From NCBI GenBank assembly GCA_036971475.1, contig JBAIZL010000002.1, positions 235,854,643-235,918,642 on the forward strand: 64,000 bases of DNA, in the 5' to 3' direction. How positions within the stretch are numbered: the first letter of the stretch is position 1; the number at the start of each line of letters is the position of its first letter. The notes beneath the pieces are model-generated. The model made no database searches. It had not been told where the DNA came from and saw nothing but the letters and a program-made list of their open reading frames with translations. Origin of the DNA: Prosapia bicincta (taxonomy: Eukaryota; Arthropoda; Insecta; Hemiptera; Cercopidae). Below, one piece after another: positions 50,240 through 62,246 of the stretch. The position numbers and the translations under genes are program-made.

Positions 50240-50745
50240 CTTAAAGAAGTTCCAACGACCACAGAAAACACAAACAAAAAACTAGACATCATTAAATATT
50301 TAGCATACACAAATGGATACAACACCACAATAATAGACAAACTATGCGTACAAAATAAAACAACAAAAAACACTAAAATTAACACTACAGACAAAGAAAA
50401 CAAATACATCACATTATCATACATAAACAAAACATCAAATAAAATAGCCCGCAAATTTCAAAAAACAGGATACAAAATAGCATATAAAACTAATAACAAG
50501 TTACAATACAAAATACCACACAACACCAACAACAAAGATAAACTACAAGCACCAGGCGTATACAAACTAAACTGCGACAAATGTAACAAATACTATATTG
50601 GACAAACCGGTAGCAGCTTTAAACCAAGATTCGAGGAATACAAACAGAACAACAACTCATCAACAAAAAAAAGGACTACATCTCAACACACTAGAACAAT
50701 ATAAAATTCACATTTGTTTTTTTACTAAATATTTATACGCTTTTT
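50240..50745 (+). pseudogene. Penelope-like element, C-terminal region with GIY-YIG nuclease
   Basis: The plus strand is open from 50240 to 50701 (154 codons). It reads LKEVPTTTENTNKKLDIIKY, LAYTNGYN, SYINKTSNKIARKFQKTGYK, then APGVYKLNCDKCNKYYIGQT and FKPRFEEYK. This is the linker plus GIY-YIG endonuclease start of Penelope-like retroelements: VYKL is the GIY-like strand, KYYIGQTGSSF the YIG strand with R at FKPRF. Behind NNNSST the reading continues in another frame as KKGLHLNTLEQYKIH, the final conserved segment, so about 50-60 residues with a frameshift are missing between them. The reverse transcriptase part is absent (5' truncated at the CT tract). Not functional. Confidence 0.82.
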
Positions 50746-51340
50746 TGGTGCTTGCATGTGTTTTAGTTATTTTTTGCTTTCATTTCACATTCTCCGTTTG
50801 TTAACCAAGGTTCGATACAGTTAATCCAGTTTGTTAATTTTATTCCTTTCATTCATTTTTAATCCTAGAGCGCTATTTACGATATTTTCCATATCTTAAA
50901 ATAACAATATTAAGTAGCAAAATAGAAAGCGAATCCTTGCAATTTTCCATTTTCCTTTCTATGTATGGTTTTGGACTATTATTTTTGTTTTTTACTAGGT
51001 AATTTATACGCTTTTTGGCGCTTGCATTGGGCTCTAGTTTTTTTTTGCTTTCCTTTCACATTGTCCGTTTGTTAACCAAGGTTCGATACAGTTAATCCAG
51101 TTTGTCTATTTAATCCTTGAGCCTTATTTATGATATTGTGTGGTAACCATTATAACAATTTAAGGTTGTACAATCCAGGTTTCGACGACAACCAGATGGT
51201 GGCAAAACAAAAATTCATATACATCTTTGAAATATAGATTTGTAAATATGTGGAAGTTGGCTCAGTGACAAAGCGTTAGACTTCAGACATGAAGATACTC
51301 AATTCGAATCCTACCTAGACCCCCCAAATTTTTATAATTA
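50715..51340 (+). repeat. Penelope 3' flank with a partial tandem copy and tRNA-like segment
   Basis: The block TTTATACGCTTTTTGG, TTTCCTTTCACATTGTCC, AACCAAGGTTCGATACAGTT occurs twice (about 50730-50840 and 51000-51110). The rest (GTGTGGTAACCAT, TTTCGACGACAACCAGATGG) matches the composites at 22290 and 52285. Its position right after the coding fragment suggests it is the element's 3' non-coding region. Confidence 0.65.
51250..51320 (+). other. tRNA-like pol III head
   Basis: TGGCTCAGTGA (51258-51268) fits the pol III A box, and AATTCGAATCC (51301-51311) is close to the B box. Between them GCGTTAGACTTCAGACATGAAG can form an anticodon-arm-like hairpin (CTTC..GAAG). It is followed by CCCCCCAAATTTT. 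This is how tRNA-derived SINEs begin; a true tRNA is excluded because the acceptor stem does not pair. Confidence 0.6.
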
Positions 51341-51560
51341 AAAACTTATCAGCTTAAGTAAGACTATTTACAGCAAATATATGAAACTAAAAACTCGTCA
51401 GCTCAAATAAGACTATTTACAGCGAATATGTAAACTTAAAAAACTCGTCAGCTCAAATAAGACTATTTACAGCGAATATGTAAACTTAAAAACTCATCAG
51501 CTCAATAGAAACCATTTATTTAAGGGCAATTATCTGAAATTAAAAATTCATCAGCTCAAA
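51340..51560. repeat. 50-bp tandem repeat, about 4.5 copies
   Basis: Units of AAACTCGTCAGCTCAAATAA, GACTATTTACAGCGAATATG, TAAACTTAAA with a 49-50-bp period. Confidence 0.9.
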
Positions 51561-51633
51561 TAAAACTATTTACATCACAGACACGCAGCAATCAAAAGTG
51601 CGGATAGCGTGAGTTCCCTTCTTGTGGGTGCAG

Positions 51634-51677
51634 CCCAAGGTGGCTAGAATACCCAGGTGTATTCTACCCACCTTGGG
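51634..51677. repeat. strong 19-bp hairpin
   Basis: CCCAAGGTGGCTAGAATAC and GTATTCTACCCACCTTGGG pair with one mismatch around a 6-base loop. It is adjacent to a GC-rich run (51690-51760, repeated CCGTGCCGT) that resembles the end at 63660. It may be part of a MITE. Confidence 0.6.
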
Positions 51678-52284
51678 TACAGCCGCCTACATATTGCCGT
51701 TCTGTGCCGTCCGTCGGTCTCCGTGCCGTGCCGTCGTAGTGCGCGCTTAGCTTAAAGTGACCAGCTCTGCAAAGATAATTTATTTTCGCACGGAAACAGA
51801 CGCGACAAGTACACATGAACCTTAGAGAGTAAAAATATAATAAACTCCGGTTTAATTTTGGTTCGTGAAGAAGAAATAATACAATTTCATAAATAATAAA
51901 AAGGAACATTGCTTAAGGCTTACTGCTGAAAAAATCAAGAGAAGGAAAAAGAGTAGAACAAACAAACCTGATGGAAGGCGCATGAACCATTAAAAATCTG
52001 TTTACCAACAGACAAGGAAAACAAATACAGCATGTTTATTCGCAAAAGGGAAGTGAAGTAAATGTAAACTCATTGTCAATTAATAAAGTTGAAAATAAAT
52101 ATTAATTTACCTTAAAGATAAATACCTATATTTAAATCTACTTTGAAAATATATTGCGGTTAAAGTTATATAAGTTTATAAACTTAACAAGGATTTAAAT
52201 TATACCAACTACTCTTTAAGTTTAGCTTGTGAGGTTATGTTGATAACAAATAAAAGCCTTCACAAAAGTCACAAATTAACCATT

Positions 52285-53045
52285 TGTTTACTCGGACGCG
52301 TTTCAATGACAAAGCCATTATCATCAGTTCGTTTTTAAATTCCTTCTATTAGCTCACACTCTCCTGTTATATCTTACACACATTTTCAGTCGTTAATAAA
52401 TTTAGTTTTTTCATCCAATCAAGTTCAAATAGATTTATTTTAACTTATAGAGGACGACAATTGATATTTATACAGTTTTTTTCAAATTTTTATTCAATAA
52501 TTAAATTTTAAAAAATCTGGGGAGGTCGAATTCGAACTCAGTATCTTAATTATTAAGGTCTAGCGTTTTAGCACTGAGCCAACTTTCCTATAGATAGAAA
52601 TGTGTTTCTCAAAGATGTATATGAATTTTACTTTTGTCCCTTTCTGGCTGTCGTTGAAACCTCCATTGCAGAACATTATATTGTTGCCATGGTTCCCACA
52701 ACAATGTCATAAATAATGCTCTAGGATTAAAAATGAATGAAAAGAATAAAATAAACAAACTGGATTAACGGTATCGAACCTTGCTTCACAAACGTACAAA
52801 GGAAAACGAAAAGAATCTACAATACAATGAAAGCGACAAAAAAAAGAAAGTGTATAAATAGTAACAAACAAAAATAATAATAGTTCAACACCATACATAA
52901 AAATCGGAAAATTAGAATTCCAAGAAATTAACTTTTTATTTTGCACTTAATATTGTTATTCTGACATGTACATAAATATTTATATTAATTAAAATTATAA
53001 AATAAAAAGAAACAAAAATAAAATTCTTGTTGATTTAAGTAGGAA
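52285..53045 (-). repeat. composite repeat: Penelope-flank-like, tRNA-like, R1 tail, GAAACGCGTC end
   Basis: Minus-strand order from 53045: a block shared with the Penelope 3' flank (GCAAGGTTCGATACCGTTAA), a tRNA-like head (52590-52520), the R1 tail (GAATAAAAATTTGAAAAAAA.. to GGAGAGTGTGAGCTAATAGA at about 52345), and last CTGATGAT, stem-loop, GAAACGCGTC (52327-52295). It is the most complete of these composites in the window. Confidence 0.75.
52520..52590 (-). other. tRNA-like pol III head, best preserved
   Basis: The minus strand reads TGGCTCAGTGC (52581-52571, A box), CTTAATAATTAAG (an anticodon-arm-like hairpin), then GAGTTCGAATTC (52539-52528, B box) and CGACCTCCCCAG. The A and B boxes have the spacing usual in tRNA-derived SINEs. 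Confidence 0.65.
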
Positions 53046-53049
53046 TTAC

Positions 53050-54395
53050 CATTAAAAAAAAATTATATTAGGCCTACTACTTAATTCAGAATTAGAATAA
53101 ATCAATAGATTCTCTTACTAAAGGTAAACATATGGAAAACTTGAAGTAAATGGACGTGTGTTGGAGTAAATAGCCACATACCCAGGGGCAAGGAGGCTGC
53201 AACCCCCAGCCTAACCCCAGATTTAAAAAAAACAAAATATATATCCAAGCTTCAATTGTAGAGCAGTGGATTTTTTCTAGACAGTTATTTTAAAAATTGG
53301 TTAATTGTAGGACACGACCTAGGACTGAAATATTTATATACAAAAATGTGTTTTTATTGAATATTTACACATTTTGTTTTTGTTAATAAAAACTAAGAGT
53401 AATTAGATTAATGTGTTTATTTCCTTTATACATTAAGTAACGTGGCCTGGTGCTTTATAAGTAGTAATAGGTTAGACAAGGCCAAAACTTTAGTTTTTTA
53501 GCTGCCTATTTTTTCATGTTCAGCCCTTCTACTAACCTTCAGATGTTGCGGAAATAGTGAAACTAATTCTGAAACTATTGGGTTCGTTCAGTAATAAAAC
53601 AAACAGCTAACTGCATTGAAGAGAGTGATAAAGCCATTCATTTCTCTAATTTTGCGCACTTTATTCATGGGATCGTATAAGTAGTTGAAATGTCGCCTAG
53701 AACTGGGCAGAATAAGTGAAAAAACTGAACCAAGGAAGTAGTTACTGAATAAATTGGTAAGCAAATAGCGAGTTAGGTTGCCAGAATACGATTTTGTTGA
53801 ATAAAAAAGTCAAAGTTTGTTTTGCAGTTCATGTGCGTCATCGCATCTTATTTGTTTAATATGCAAGAAATCTTGTTTGAATTTACGCATTTATGTCGTC
53901 ATTTGTATGCGATGATTTATTTGTGGTATGATGAACCAAGCTGTGGCAATACAATGATCTTTGGTTAACAGTAATGTGCAATGCAGCATATTTCGTAACA
54001 CAGTGATGTAGATTATTGTAGTACTAATGCGGATTTCCGTAAACAGAACGTATGAGTTTTAAATCAACATTTATTCCAGTTTCCACAGTAATATTCAATA
54101 TTAATATACAGATAATATTTTGATATTATTACTACCTAAAAAACGTTATTATTAAAATATAAAATGGAATTTTTAACGTTTGTAGTGACCAATGAACTTG
54201 TGTTCGGTAATCAGGGCTGAAAAGCATTAGTTACAACTATTTACAGAATTTATTTAAGACAAACCTTTAATAGTTTAATTTGTTTTGTTATAATAAGCAA
54301 AGGAGTGTTGGGGGTTAAACCCCTCTGAAAGACGATAAAGTGTTTTTTAATCTAGTAACGGTTAAAAACCTAAAATAACATAATCAGTAGTGCCA
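53050..54395. other. no recognised feature
   Basis: AT-rich sequence. CCCAGGGGCAAGGAGGCTGC at 53191 recalls a hAT-like end but has no partner. Confidence 0.4.
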
Positions 54396-54838
54396 AGTAG
54401 GGGAGACTGTTGTACCTTGGAACACAATTTTGACTCTTTGACTCAATTCACGGCTGGTGCGCTTAGAAGTAAAATAAACATTTTTGTTGTAATCAGTGTT
54501 CCTTAATGTACTTAAATATCTAGTTTTTAATTAAATATTAATTCTGTATGTTATTGAAAAAATAATAATTCATGACCCCTAACATCTGTCCCATGGTACA
54601 CTATGTTCGTGTACCATGGAACACTACCTCTTGTGCCTTGGAACACCATATTTGGGATAAATAATATAACCATCTGAGCATGAAAATTACTTTATTTTAT
54701 AGTTTAATAATAAATTTGTTTTATGGAAAAAGCCAGAAATAGTAATAAAGTAATTTTTCTAACTAAACAATTTTAAACTAAAATAAAAATTATTATTCAC
54801 AATCTAAAAACAAAGGCTTAATGGACATACTGTTCAAA

Positions 54839-56727
54839 TTAATTGTTTGTAGGCCTACAGAAATCACAAATGTATGTTTTCCATGAATGTTTGTTAGATC
54901 CAGCACATAGTTCATGACACCACTGGAGGCAATTCAAACACCTTATCCACCCTTCTCCATTTTTATCTTCCCGATAAGGTGTTTTACAATATATGCACTC
55001 TTCATCAGCACTGTCATTGTCATCAGTAGATACTAGAAACAAGGTGTCATCATCTTCAGAGGACGAAGAAGAAGAATGAGTAGACCGTGGTCTATGCCTC
55101 CGTATGGTTTGCTTTTTTCCGCAAGTGTTCTTCTACTTTCACATGGTTCACCAGGATTATCATTTTTGTTAAACGTAAATTTAGAAACATTTTTTTTTCT
55201 TGGCTCTTTCTTTGTCATTTTTCAGCAGTTCCTTTTAGGGTGTATCTGTAATTATTCGAGTTTTACCTACTTTTCTTCCTCTTTTACCAGTTGTTGTTGG
55301 TTTTGCTTTTGGAAACGGTTGATTTGTTCGGGAGTAACTATTATTATGCTTTGCTTTTCGGAGGTAGGAGTTTGTGGAAGATTAACTGAATCCATTACTT
55401 CATTTATCGAGGAAGATGCAACAGCTGAAGGTGTGGAAGAGGTCTCAGTAAGGTTTATATTTTTTTCTGAAGGCTTTTCACGACCAATAACATAAGAGCA
55501 CATAAAATCGTCGTCAGAAAATATTCCTCTATCAAATGGGTAAATTCCTGGCGTCTTGAACCCACTAACAATATTGGTAGTTGAGAAAGCACGAGGGAAA
55601 GCAGGTCCCAGAACTTCTGCTATGCAATAAATATCATATGTTTGTCCAGGATGATTTATGAGCCAAGCGTCTACACATTGATTATAAAATGTTTTTAGAG
55701 GTCCGTATACCGTTAAATCAAGAGGCTGTAACTTGTTGGAAGTATGTGGTGGAAACGTAACTAACACAATTCCAACCTCACGTGCCCGTTCAATTGCCTT
55801 CACAGATAATTGCCGTGAGTTTCATGGTTATCTAGTATAATGAGAACTCGCTCTTCCTTAGAGCACTGCACGTGGGTAATAAAATGCTCAAGAAATTTGA
55901 GAAATATCTGATCGTTTGACCATCCAGATGGCGATGCCACGTCTACGGTTCCTGGAGGAGCACCAAATATTATTCTGTCTTTGAAAAATATTCTAGGGAA
56001 AAAAAGTAACGGCGGAATATGGTTTCCTATTGCAGATACAGCTGCTATCATAGTTACTAATGTCCCTCTTTCAGCTGAAGTACAGCTGCCAAACTGCTTA
56101 ACACCCTTTGCAGCTACTATGGAGGACGGAATCTGAACGGTTGACAGACCAGTTTCATCAATGTTCCAGATTCTATGGGGAGGAATGGGACCGAACCGAT
56201 TGTCAACGTCTTCTATGTTATCGAAAAAGCACTTCATATTTGTTTTATTAAAACTTGTCAACCGCGGCAGACTGGTTGCTTCCGGTTTTCTTACAGACAG
56301 TTTATTTGCATGCCTTCTCATGAACCACCGCATCCATTCTTCTCCGGCGATTTTATCCCCATTCCACTTGTCAGGGTATTTTTTTTCATTTGCAATAGCA
56401 AATTTATATACCAATTGTCTAACTCCTTTTTTTGTTAGCCCATAGTTCATTATAGCAACATTTTCTATATAGGCAACTAAAAGCTTCTCTTCGTCATCAT
56501 TAAAAACTCGGTTGGTGTCACAATTGGTTTTATATTTATATGATTTCTCTCTAGATTTTCTAAAATAAGCTAAATGTCTGGAAAGAGTTGCCAGTTTAAC
56601 ATTATAAACTTTACACGCTTCTCGAATGTAAATCCGTTTATCTGAAGAAGAGGTTACGGCCTTTATAGCGTTTCTTATTGCATCTGGGTTGACAGGCGCC
56701 CTTTTTACACCAGATTTACTGCGTGAT
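54839..56727 (-). pseudogene. pogo/Tigger-type DDE transposase with PHD finger, frameshifted
   Basis: Exon starts after the acceptor tttctttatttcattgcag (56727). Order: a psq-type helix-turn-helix (NPDAIRNAIKAVTSS..VYNVKLATLSRHL), a CENP-B-type DNA-binding region (NDDEEKLLVAYIE..WMRWFMRRH), then the DDE_1 domain. Catalytic acids are visible in WNIDETG, ILDNHETHG and NKLQPLDLTVYGPLK. A one-base frame break at 55803-55808 splits the second and third motifs. A further shift near 55310 leads to GRKVGKTRIITDTP, then an in-frame stop and another shift. The C terminus is a PHD-type finger (CIYC..GWIRCLNCLQWCHELC..YICDFC) ending at 54839. No in-frame ATG precedes the first domain, so the start codon must lie in an upstream exon. 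Confidence 0.88.
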
Positions 56728-56756
56728 CTGCAATGAAATAAAGAAAAATATAACAT

Positions 56757-56788
56757 CTTGTACCTTGGAACATGTTCCAAGGTACAAG
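56757..56788. promoter_or_regulatory. perfect 32-bp palindrome of the transposon end motif
   Basis: CTTGTACCTTGGAACA is directly followed by its reverse complement. The half-site equals the inner part of the terminal inverted repeat, so it could bind two transposase molecules. It lies in the 5' intron of the transposase. Confidence 0.6.
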
Positions 56789-57206
56789 ACCTTATTGTGT
56801 TCCTAGGTACAAGAGGGCGCGATCTTGGAGAAATATTGTCTACTTATTTATAGGCTAGACGCTATTTAAAAATTTAATACAGTATTTTACTCACCACAAA
56901 CCAGGGTATAGATGGTATGTTCCAAGGTACAAGACCTTATTGTGTTCCTAGGTACAAGAGGGCGCGATCTTGGAGAAATATTGTCTACTTATTTATAGGC
57001 TAGGCGCTATTTAAAAATTTAATACAGTATTTTACTCACCACAAACCAGGGTATAGATGGTATGTTCCAAGGTACAAGACCTTATTGTGTTCCTAGGTAC
57101 AAGAGGGCGCGATCTTGGAGAAATATTGTCTACTTATTTATAGGCTAGACGCTATTTAAAAATTTAATACAGTATTTTACTCACCACAAACCAGGGTATA
57201 GATGGT
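56772..57206 (-). promoter_or_regulatory. three 145-bp promoter-like tandem repeats
   Basis: Units at 56772-56916, 56917-57061 and 57062-57206 are almost identical. Read toward the transposase (minus strand), each contains a splice donor (TTTGTG then GTGAGTAAAA), a TATA-like CCTATAAATAAG, and two copies of the end motif (TTGTACCTAGGAACA, TTGTACCTTGGAACA). From each TATA-like box there is room for a roughly 100-bp first exon ending at the donor in the next unit, which could splice to the acceptor at 56727. This suggests a multiplied promoter and leader exon; no transcript data support it. Confidence 0.55.
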
Positions 57207-57744
57207 ATCAATATATTTATGAAATTTTTAACTACTACGAATAAAACACAACTCAAATTAAACTCAAAACATTTACTCAGCGCACACAAAAACTTCAAAG
57301 TCATCTACCAGTAACAGAATGGCACAGAATAAACTAGATTTTTGTTTACAGCGCTACCTATGCCTAATTTGTTGAAAGAGTTCCTTAAATGACCAACAGA
57401 ATGCAGCAAAGTCCAAAAATCAACTAGTGTTCCAAGGTACACTATGCTCAAGGTACAACAGTCTCCCCTACTATATTTCATATTAATATAAAATTATCCT
57501 GAGAAAATTCGGTAAGTATCTACTTTAGCCACGTAAGGGTTTTCGGCCGATGCAGAAACTTATACAGAATACCAAAATAAATCAAAACACTTTTCTGAAG
57601 TCCCAAATGATAACAATTTTGGGGCAAATTATTTCACTACCCCCTCCACGGTCACCGAATACCTTCCAAAGTTTTGCCTAGATTTTTCTTACCTTGAAAC
57701 TAGCAAAATGCCTTGAAAAATATTTTCGATGTTATTTACATTGT

Positions 57745-58262
57745 TGAATCACCACGAAAAATTAATTTTTTTATGATATTTTAGTTGGAAATACGTTTTT
57801 GAGCGAGCAGTAGCAACAGCGCACTGTACTACTTCTAGACATGCCCTATGAAGTTTCCAGTCAGGATGGATTTGGTTATCATTTTATACAATATTATTAT
57901 ACACCTATATTAAAATATACCTATAAAGTATCCAGTTAGGATAAATTTGGTTATAATTTTATGCAACATTACCATATCCGTATATTAAAATATACCTATA
58001 AAGTATCCAGTCAGGATAGATTTGGTTGTAATTTTATACAACATTAATATGTACTAATTTTAAAATATACCTAAAAGTATCCAGTTAGGATAGATTTGGT
58101 TGTAATTTTATACAACCTTACTAAGTACCTATATTAAAATATCACTAAAAGTATCCAGTGAAGATAGATTTGGTTGTAATTTTATACAACATTAATATGT
58201 ACTAATTTTAAAATATACCTAAATGTATCCAGTTAGGATGGATTTGATTGTAATTTTATACA
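57745..58262. repeat. second copy of the 75-bp satellite and its leader, inverted array
   Basis: The leader (ACGAAAAATTAATTTTTT, GCAGTAGCAACAGC) matches that of the element at 15358 (ACGAAAAGTTAATTTTTC, GCAGTAGCTACAGC). It is followed by about 5.5 units of 74-75 bp that are the reverse complement of the array at 15653 (AAGTATCCAGTCAGGATAGA, TTTGGTTGTAATTTTATAC). Units are more diverged than in the first array. The outer 100-bp arms are absent. Confidence 0.85.
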
Positions 58263-58263
58263 T

Positions 58264-59345
<1,082 letters not shown>

Positions 59346-59759
59346 AGTTAGTGTAATTTTTTTAAAATTGTTTAAACATTACCTTTAACACGAAATATTT
59401 AAAAAATATTGTTTTTGTCGTATAAAAACCTGGGTATAAATATGTATATCAGAGTGAGTGATAGCGTCGGATCTAAGCTACTTAGGTATTCATAAGTAGG
59501 ATGCAAGATTTCCGTGAAATTCAGAATGCTGGGTCGGCTAAGCACGAGATAAATCAGTTTCAATTCAAATTATTGACGCAGAAAAATTCCCATTTACATT
59601 GCTACATGATAAATCGTTCGACATTTACACTGCATAGCATATTTTATTATTGATTTCATTTTAACGCAAAATATATTCTACTAATAAGTACGTTCATCCC
59701 TTATATGATTATTCTGTTTCTATAAAAACAAGAAATATAAACAACATTTTATTCAAGAC

Positions 59760-60265
59760 GATACTTACTTATGTAAACAAAGAAAAATTATATTTTAGTT
59801 ACTTTTTATTAAATGATTACAATTAATATAAATAAACTAACATAACCTATGCGTTGTAACAGCGTTCCACCTCATAACCTATGCGTTGTAACAGCGTTCC
59901 ACCTCATAACCTATGCGTTGTAACAGCGTTCCACCTCATAACCTATGACGTAAAATCAGCTGTTTTACGAAATCATATTTTATAACTTATTTATATTGTA
60001 GTTATATCCAATGGCACAAAACAACTATATTGCATACGTTGCCCCTTTCGTGAAAAGTTTTTCTCCCATATAAAACTGAAATTGTATAATTAAATTCAAA
60101 TAATTAATTAATATTAGGAAAAAATGTATGAACATCAAGTGCTATCCACTAAAAGTATAAAATATGTATTTAAACTTAAATGAATAAATAAAAAGTATTT
60201 TAATAACGATCGAAGATTTAAGCAACATATATATAAGGAGAGTGTGAATTATTAGAAGGAATTGA
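59760..60265 (+). repeat. dispersed repeat family R1, copy D
   Basis: Complete order: ACAATTAATATAAATAAA, CATAACCTATGCGTT, CTATATTGCATACGTTGCCC, TGAACATCAAGTGC, TGAATAAATAAAAAGTATTT, a short TA run and AAGGAGAGTGTGAATTATTA. Confidence 0.82.
59842..59945. repeat. 32-bp tandem triplication inside R1 copy D
   Basis: CATAACCTATGCGTTGTAAC with AGCGTTCCACCT is present three times without a difference, followed by a partial fourth. Other R1 copies have one or two degenerate versions, so this is a recent local expansion. Confidence 0.93.
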
Positions 60266-60694
60266 AAAAGCAATAACAATATAGTAAAATCAGTTTACTT
60301 TAATATATTTTAAAAATTAATTTTTCGAAAATTGCATTATCGATTTAAGATTTGAAAATTTCGTCATGAAAACGTTTTATCTTGGTGAAAATTGTGTGTA
60401 CAGAGTTGAAGGGTTTCTTTTCTAACGTTAAGGAAACACTGTAACATGTCTTAACGCCTTATGTTGCTACTTATAAGGAAAATGTCATGCTTTACTCTTT
60501 ATTTGTCTAGCATTAGTTCGTAATTTTATTATATAGTTCCTTTATTAATAATATATGGATAATTAGATGCACACATATTATTAAATAATAATGAAGATAT
60601 TAAATCGTGTTTCTAATTTCTTCTTTGCTCAGTATGTTTTATAAATACTAGCCTTATAGAATAATAAAAAAACGCATCTGTAGCTGCTTTACAA

Positions 60695-60763
60695 TTCCTT
60701 CTATTAGTTTACACTCTCCTTATATATATAAGGAGAGTGTGAACTAATAAAAGAAATTCAATT
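60695..60763. repeat. 69-bp palindrome of the R1 end
   Basis: ATTAGTTTACACTCTCC, TTATATATATAA, then GGAGAGTGTGAACTAAT: the terminal motif of R1 is present head to head with a TA centre. Arms match almost perfectly, including the outer CTTCTATT/AATAAAAG. Confidence 0.85.
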
Positions 60764-60954
60764 AATTGTTTTTGTCTGACTTTAATGTTTTATGACAGTT
60801 TTTGTAAGTATTAGTAATACGTTTTTAAAAATAAAAATATGGAAATGGAAAATTGGACAATGGGACACATTCCCGAAACGACCGTCCTCAACAAATATAA
60901 GTAAGTGCTACTATAGGCAAGTTATAAACATTTAAAAGTGTTAGTATATATTTA

Positions 60955-61303
60955 TGTTCAACCTAAAACTTGTAAAGAGCTTTCACTATTAAGAGAAACA
61001 GTGAATACAGTATTTCATCGAATTTCCTTATCAAGCAGTTGTAAAATAATTGTACTGCTTCCTGAAACTCTGAATCTAATTATTGTAAAACGGACTTGGA
61101 AAGTAGTGCAAATTATGCGCTGAAGAAATGGTATACAACATTGTTCTATTGCAGCAATTTTAGTTTATTAACAAACACGCCATTATATCGACACCTTCGC
61201 AGAAGTAAAGTAGAGGTCGGAAACCATTTTCGCCAAAAGTATGTCTAATGAGAACCTTTCTTAAAAGCTTGCCCCATCTTTAAAAAATACCACCCCATGT
61301 CAT
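60955..61303 (+). pseudogene. dispersed repeat carrying the end of an unknown protein, copy 2
   Basis: Open from about 60938 to TGA at 61121-61123: QPKTCKELSLLRETVN, ISLSSSCKIIVLLPET, VKRTWKVVQIMR. The same C-terminal peptide and stop occur on the minus strand at 25692-26045. A 6-base in-frame length difference and mostly conservative changes suggest that the ancestor was coding. No other domain is visible upstream. Confidence 0.55.
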
Positions 61304-61340
61304 GCAAGTAACATTCAATGGGGATTAGCCGTTGCTACTA

Positions 61341-61625
<285 letters not shown>

Positions 61626-61670
61626 TAAATTAGTAAATTCTCTCTGAGTAATTTATTAAATCTTCTCATT

Positions 61671-61838
<168 letters not shown>

Positions 61839-62190
61839 CGTTGTCGTGAGGGAGAATCAACATGGAGTCGAAATAATGAAAGTTATGGGCTTGAGGTTAT
61901 CAGTGTGCAATCTGTTCATAACACAGACGCACACTAAGAAAGGGTTTTGCAAAGTGTTGATTTTAAAAACTAAAAATTGCAATATTTACATGACTGCTTG
62001 AAGCTTCTGTGTACGGTTTCATATAATTTCGGGTAATTAATACGTTATTATAACTCTGTATACCCATTCCATTCATAATTATTGTCAATTATTAGTTGTT
62101 TTTAATTTATAATATAACCATATAAAGTAACAATTTTAAACGAGTGCGGACGAAGCCTGAACATTACGCTAGTATATACTGTATGCATGT

Positions 62191-62191
<1 letters not shown>

Positions 62192-62242
<51 letters not shown>
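62192..62242. repeat. (TA)n microsatellite
   Basis: About 50 bp of AT dinucleotide. Confidence 0.95.

Positions 62243-62244
<2 letters not shown>

Positions 62245-62246
<2 letters not shown>

Larger units (their letters stand above)
54400..57468 (-). mobile_element. pogo-type DNA transposon, 3.07 kb, both ends present
   Basis: The ends are perfect inverted repeats of GGGGAGACTGTTGTACCTTG (54400 on the plus strand; 57468 on the minus), flanked by TA (54398-54399 and 57469-57470), the target site of the Tc1/mariner/pogo group. The inside carries a DDE_1 transposase with a C-terminal PHD finger and, upstream of it, three 145-bp repeats. The end motif GTACCTTGGAACA also recurs internally at 54600-54650 and 56757-57100. 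The coding region has several frame breaks, so this copy is probably inactive, but its ends look recent. Confidence 0.92.

Noticed and set aside
51250..51320. Genuine tRNA gene
   Set aside because: A and B boxes are present but the acceptor stem does not pair, and the same stretch recurs in dispersed repeats.
55076..56445. Plus-strand frames of 87-139 codons
   Set aside because: They are opposite-strand shadows of the pogo transposase.
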